The notes under the pieces: generated by a model
Databases searched by the model: none
What the model was told of the DNA's origin: nothing
What the model saw: only the letters and a program-made list of their open reading frames with translations
Translations under genes and position numbers: made by a program
Assembly (NCBI GenBank): GCA_016650355.1
Contig: JAENVX010000375.1
Span: forward strand, 1 to 7,095
From: Bacteroidia bacterium
GTDB taxonomy: Bacteria; Bacteroidota; Bacteroidia; Cytophagales; Cyclobacteriaceae
Direction: 5' to 3'
Length of the DNA: 7,095 bases
Shown: positions 5,078-7,095 of the stretch, in pieces
How positions within the stretch are numbered: position 1 is the first letter of the stretch
How the letters are laid out: each line of letters begins with the position of its first letter

Positions 5078-6199
5078 TTATTTGATCACAGCTGATAATT
5101 GTAGCGACAAATCCATGAAAATCATTTTGGCACTACCATTTCGTTCTAAATGATATGCTGCTTCGTTCATGAGATGATTAGTCCTTTCAATCTTTGAGGT
5201 TGTCATCACTTTGCTGAAATCCTGGATGAATTTAAGTTCGTTGCCTGTCGCGCGATTAATTTCAGTAGCACCCGCCCGATGTAGCAAGGTTTCCCGCATC
5301 ATACTTTGGCCATAGTGCAGCAGGTTTCGCTGGCTCATCTTATCCAATTCATGAAAATTGTCAGATAAGCCCAAAAGGCGTGCATAATCTTTCTTAAAGC
5401 AAGATCTCATCCAATCGGTGAAAATTTCCTGGTTGTTATCTTCTTCTTGATCTATAAGATTAAGTGCAAAATTCAGATCGCCTTCGGCTTGCTGCACAAT
5501 CTTTCGTCTTCTGGTTTCTTCCAGGTCGCGTTTATTTTCTAAAAATTCATTTACCTCCGGATCAGATAATAGGGGTACTTGAATAATCTGTGTCCTAGAT
5601 AAAATGGTGGGCAAAAGTCTTTCCGCAGCGTTGGTTATTAAAAAGAAAAAAGTATTTGAAGGTGGCTCTTCCAGAATTTTCAGAATGCCATTGGCGGCTG
5701 ATGGGTGCATGAACTCAGGTTGCCAGATTAACATCACTTTAAACCTACTTTCGAAGGGCTTAAGCGACAGCGAGCGGATAATTTCCCTGCTCTCTTCACG
5801 TGATATGATGGCTTGTTTGTCTTCGCCACCATAATAGTTGGTCCAGTCATCTAGCTTGCCAAAAGGTTGTTCAATTAAGAACTGCCTCCAACTCTTCAAC
5901 ATTTCTGCTTTGAAGCGGTCAGCGTCCTTATCTCCTTTAATATTGCTCAATGGAAATACAAAATTTGTATCCGGGTGAATAAATTTTAAGCTTTTACTAC
6001 AGGCAGCGCATATGCCACAGGCGTCAGTATCTCCTTTATTTTGGCAATGAAGGAATGTGGTGTAAGCGAGTGCCAGGGGCAAGTTGAGTGCGCCCTCTTT
6101 CCCTAAAAACAATTGAGCGTGAGCGTTGTGATTGGACTTGACAGAATCAATCAGCATTGCTTTGACTTCTTTAAGACCAGGTATTGAGGAGAACATCAT
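5078..6199 (-). CDS. holB: DNA polymerase III subunit delta prime (clamp-loader)
   Basis: This is a non-catalytic AAA+ subunit of the clamp loader that places the beta sliding clamp on DNA during replication. The protein has 373 residues. A zinc module C-x8-C-x2-C-x2-C (C52, C61, C64, C67) is followed by HPD, as in E. coli HolB. The P-loop region (FLGKEGALNLPLA, 31-43) lacks the GK[ST] needed for ATP binding, as expected for delta prime. Further landmarks are VMLIWQPEFMHPSAANGILK (155-174), LEEPP (176-180), the sensor-1 region FFLITNAAERLLPTI, and SRT at 201-203 in place of the usual SRC, keeping the arginine. The C-terminal half is helical and divergent, as is usual. The first ATG overlaps the TGA of the upstream gene (ATGA), indicating translational coupling; a second ATG follows at once, so the start could be one codon later. 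Translation of the small T9SS gene is separate. Confidence 0.95.
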   Translation of the reverse strand: MMFSSIPGLKEVKAMLIDSVKSNHNAHAQLFLGKEGALNLPLALAYTTFLHCQNKGDTDACGICAACSKSLKFIHPDTNFVFPLSNIKGDKDADRFKAEMLKSWRQFLIEQPFGKLDDWTNYYGGEDKQAIISREESREIIRSLSLKPFESRFKVMLIWQPEFMHPSAANGILKILEEPPSNTFFFLITNAAERLLPTILSRTQIIQVPLLSDPEVNEFLENKRDLEETRRRKIVQQAEGDLNFALNLIDQEEDNNQEIFTDWMRSCFKKDYARLLGLSDNFHELDKMSQRNLLHYGQSMMRETLLHRAGATEINRATGNELKFIQDFSKVMTTSKIERTNHLMNEAAYHLERNGSAKMIFMDLSLQLSAVIK

Positions 6200-7095
6200 A
6201 TGGTCTTATTGTTTTCCCAAGCTCTATATTTTGAAGATTGTTCAAATACTTGTTTCAGTATCTCTTTATCAGCAGCATCCAGTAGCACATTTCTTCTTTC
6301 CATAGCTTTCGTAGCAGTCTCCAACGCCTTATTTAGTTGAAACGTTGTGAAGCCAGACGCTCCACCCCATGCAAATGAAGGAATAAACGTGCGCGGATAG
6401 CCATCTCCGAAAATATTTGCACATACGCCTACCACCGTGCCCGTGTTAAACATCATGTTGATACCGCACTTACTGTGATCACCCATAACAAGACCGCAAA
6501 ACATAAGACCTGTGTCTTTGAAACCTCCTTTTGCATAGTTCCATATCTTAATGTTCTCGAAATTATTCTTAAGGTTTGATGTATTCGTATCAGCTCCTAA
6601 GTTACACCATTCGCCAATAACAGAATTTCCGAGGAAGCCATCATGCGCTTTATTGCTGTATCCAAAGATAACGGTGTTACTTACTTCTCCTCCAATTTTT
6701 GAAAATGGTCCTACCGTAGTATCGCCTCTAACTTTTGCACCCATGTTTACATGCGATCCTTCACAGAGAGCGAACGGTCCGCGTATTATAGCGCCTTCGT
6801 GGATTTGAGAATTTTTGCCAATGTAGATGGGTCCATTCTCTGCATTTAATAGAGCAGCTTTAATTGAAACTCCCTTCTCTATAAAAATATTTTCATCCGA
6901 ATATGTACGTGTGTGCTTGTCGGAGATGCCAGCTGACTTTCGGTTTTTCGTAATGAGTTTAAAATCCTCTCTAATTTGGGAGCCATTGAGTTGAAAAATT
7001 TTCCACACCTGGTCGATGATGGTGATTGTTTCAGGGTATTCTGTAATGGGACCAGAAATCACTTCAGGAATTTCATGCTCGGATGTGCGCAGTGC
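6196..7095 (-). CDS. GlmU-like sugar nucleotidyltransferase/acyltransferase, 5' end outside window
   Basis: The frame is open through the right edge (first visible residues ALRTSEHEIPEV), so the GTG at 7062 is not the true start; 299 residues are visible. It matches the Bacteroidota family of putative sugar nucleotidyltransferases, which are normally about 390-410 residues, so about 100 N-terminal residues (most of the nucleotidyltransferase domain) are missing. A left-handed beta-helix of hexapeptide repeats begins near visible residue 70 (IFIEKGVSIKAALL, PIYIGKNSQIHEGAIIRGP) and runs to about 235. The segment KAHDGFLGNSVIGEWCNLGAD (149-169) aligns by pattern with the active-site region of E. 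coli GlmU, its His (about 151) corresponding to the catalytic His of the acetyltransferase half. A helical tail ends the protein. These enzymes are thought to act on sugar phosphates for envelope precursors; the substrate here is unknown. It overlaps holB by 4 nt and so is its operon partner. Confidence 0.88.
   Translation of the reverse strand, partial: ALRTSEHEIPEVISGPITEYPETITIIDQVWKIFQLNGSQIREDFKLITKNRKSAGISDKHTRTYSDENIFIEKGVSIKAALLNAENGPIYIGKNSQIHEGAIIRGPFALCEGSHVNMGAKVRGDTTVGPFSKIGGEVSNTVIFGYSNKAHDGFLGNSVIGEWCNLGADTNTSNLKNNFENIKIWNYAKGGFKDTGLMFCGLVMGDHSKCGINMMFNTGTVVGVCANIFGDGYPRTFIPSFAWGGASGFTTFQLNKALETATKAMERRNVLLDAADKEILKQVFEQSSKYRAWENNKTI

Overview
The window looks like chromosomal DNA of a Bacteroidota member, most likely of the Cytophagales type. 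The signs are a type IX secretion (T9SS) C-terminal sorting domain, start codons without Shine-Dalgarno sequences, a TAnnTTTG-type promoter box, a moderately AT-rich base composition, and a Bacteroidota-style GlmU-like sugar nucleotidyltransferase. I see no IS element, phage gene, CRISPR array, tRNA or rRNA. The genus cannot be named from this sequence.

Plus strand, 1-1179: the C-terminal part of an FtsX/MacB-type ABC permease (cut by the left edge) is followed by a small exported protein with a Cys-x2-Cys block that resembles DUF3299. The pairing of such a permease with a DUF3299-like protein recalls the zinc-related ZrgABCDE system of Vibrio. A metal-handling transporter is therefore a hypothesis here, not a demonstrated function. 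A TAnnTTTG box overlaps the permease stop codon, so the small gene may also have its own, nearly leaderless, transcript.

Minus strand, 4464 down to 1184: gluconate kinase (gntK, FGGY family), a short-type 6-phosphogluconate dehydrogenase (gnd) and a lipoprotein of unknown function lie in a compact series with gaps of 24 and 8 nt. The first two enzymes convert gluconate to ribulose 5-phosphate. Asp30 in the dehydrogenase suggests a preference for NAD+. No gluconate transporter, regulator, zwf or pgl is visible. This series meets the plus-strand pair tail to tail with only 4 nt between the stop codons.

Minus strand, 7095 down to 4586: a GlmU-like acyl/nucleotidyltransferase (cut by the right edge) overlaps holB (DNA polymerase III delta prime) by 4 nt. 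After a candidate hairpin comes a very small T9SS protein made of little more than a signal peptide, about 20 residues of linker and a sorting domain. The two gaps flanking this small gene, about 129 and 121 nt, hold several perfect inverted repeats and an A/T-tract. These are the main unexplained non-coding structure. No gene-free stretch exceeds 300 bases.
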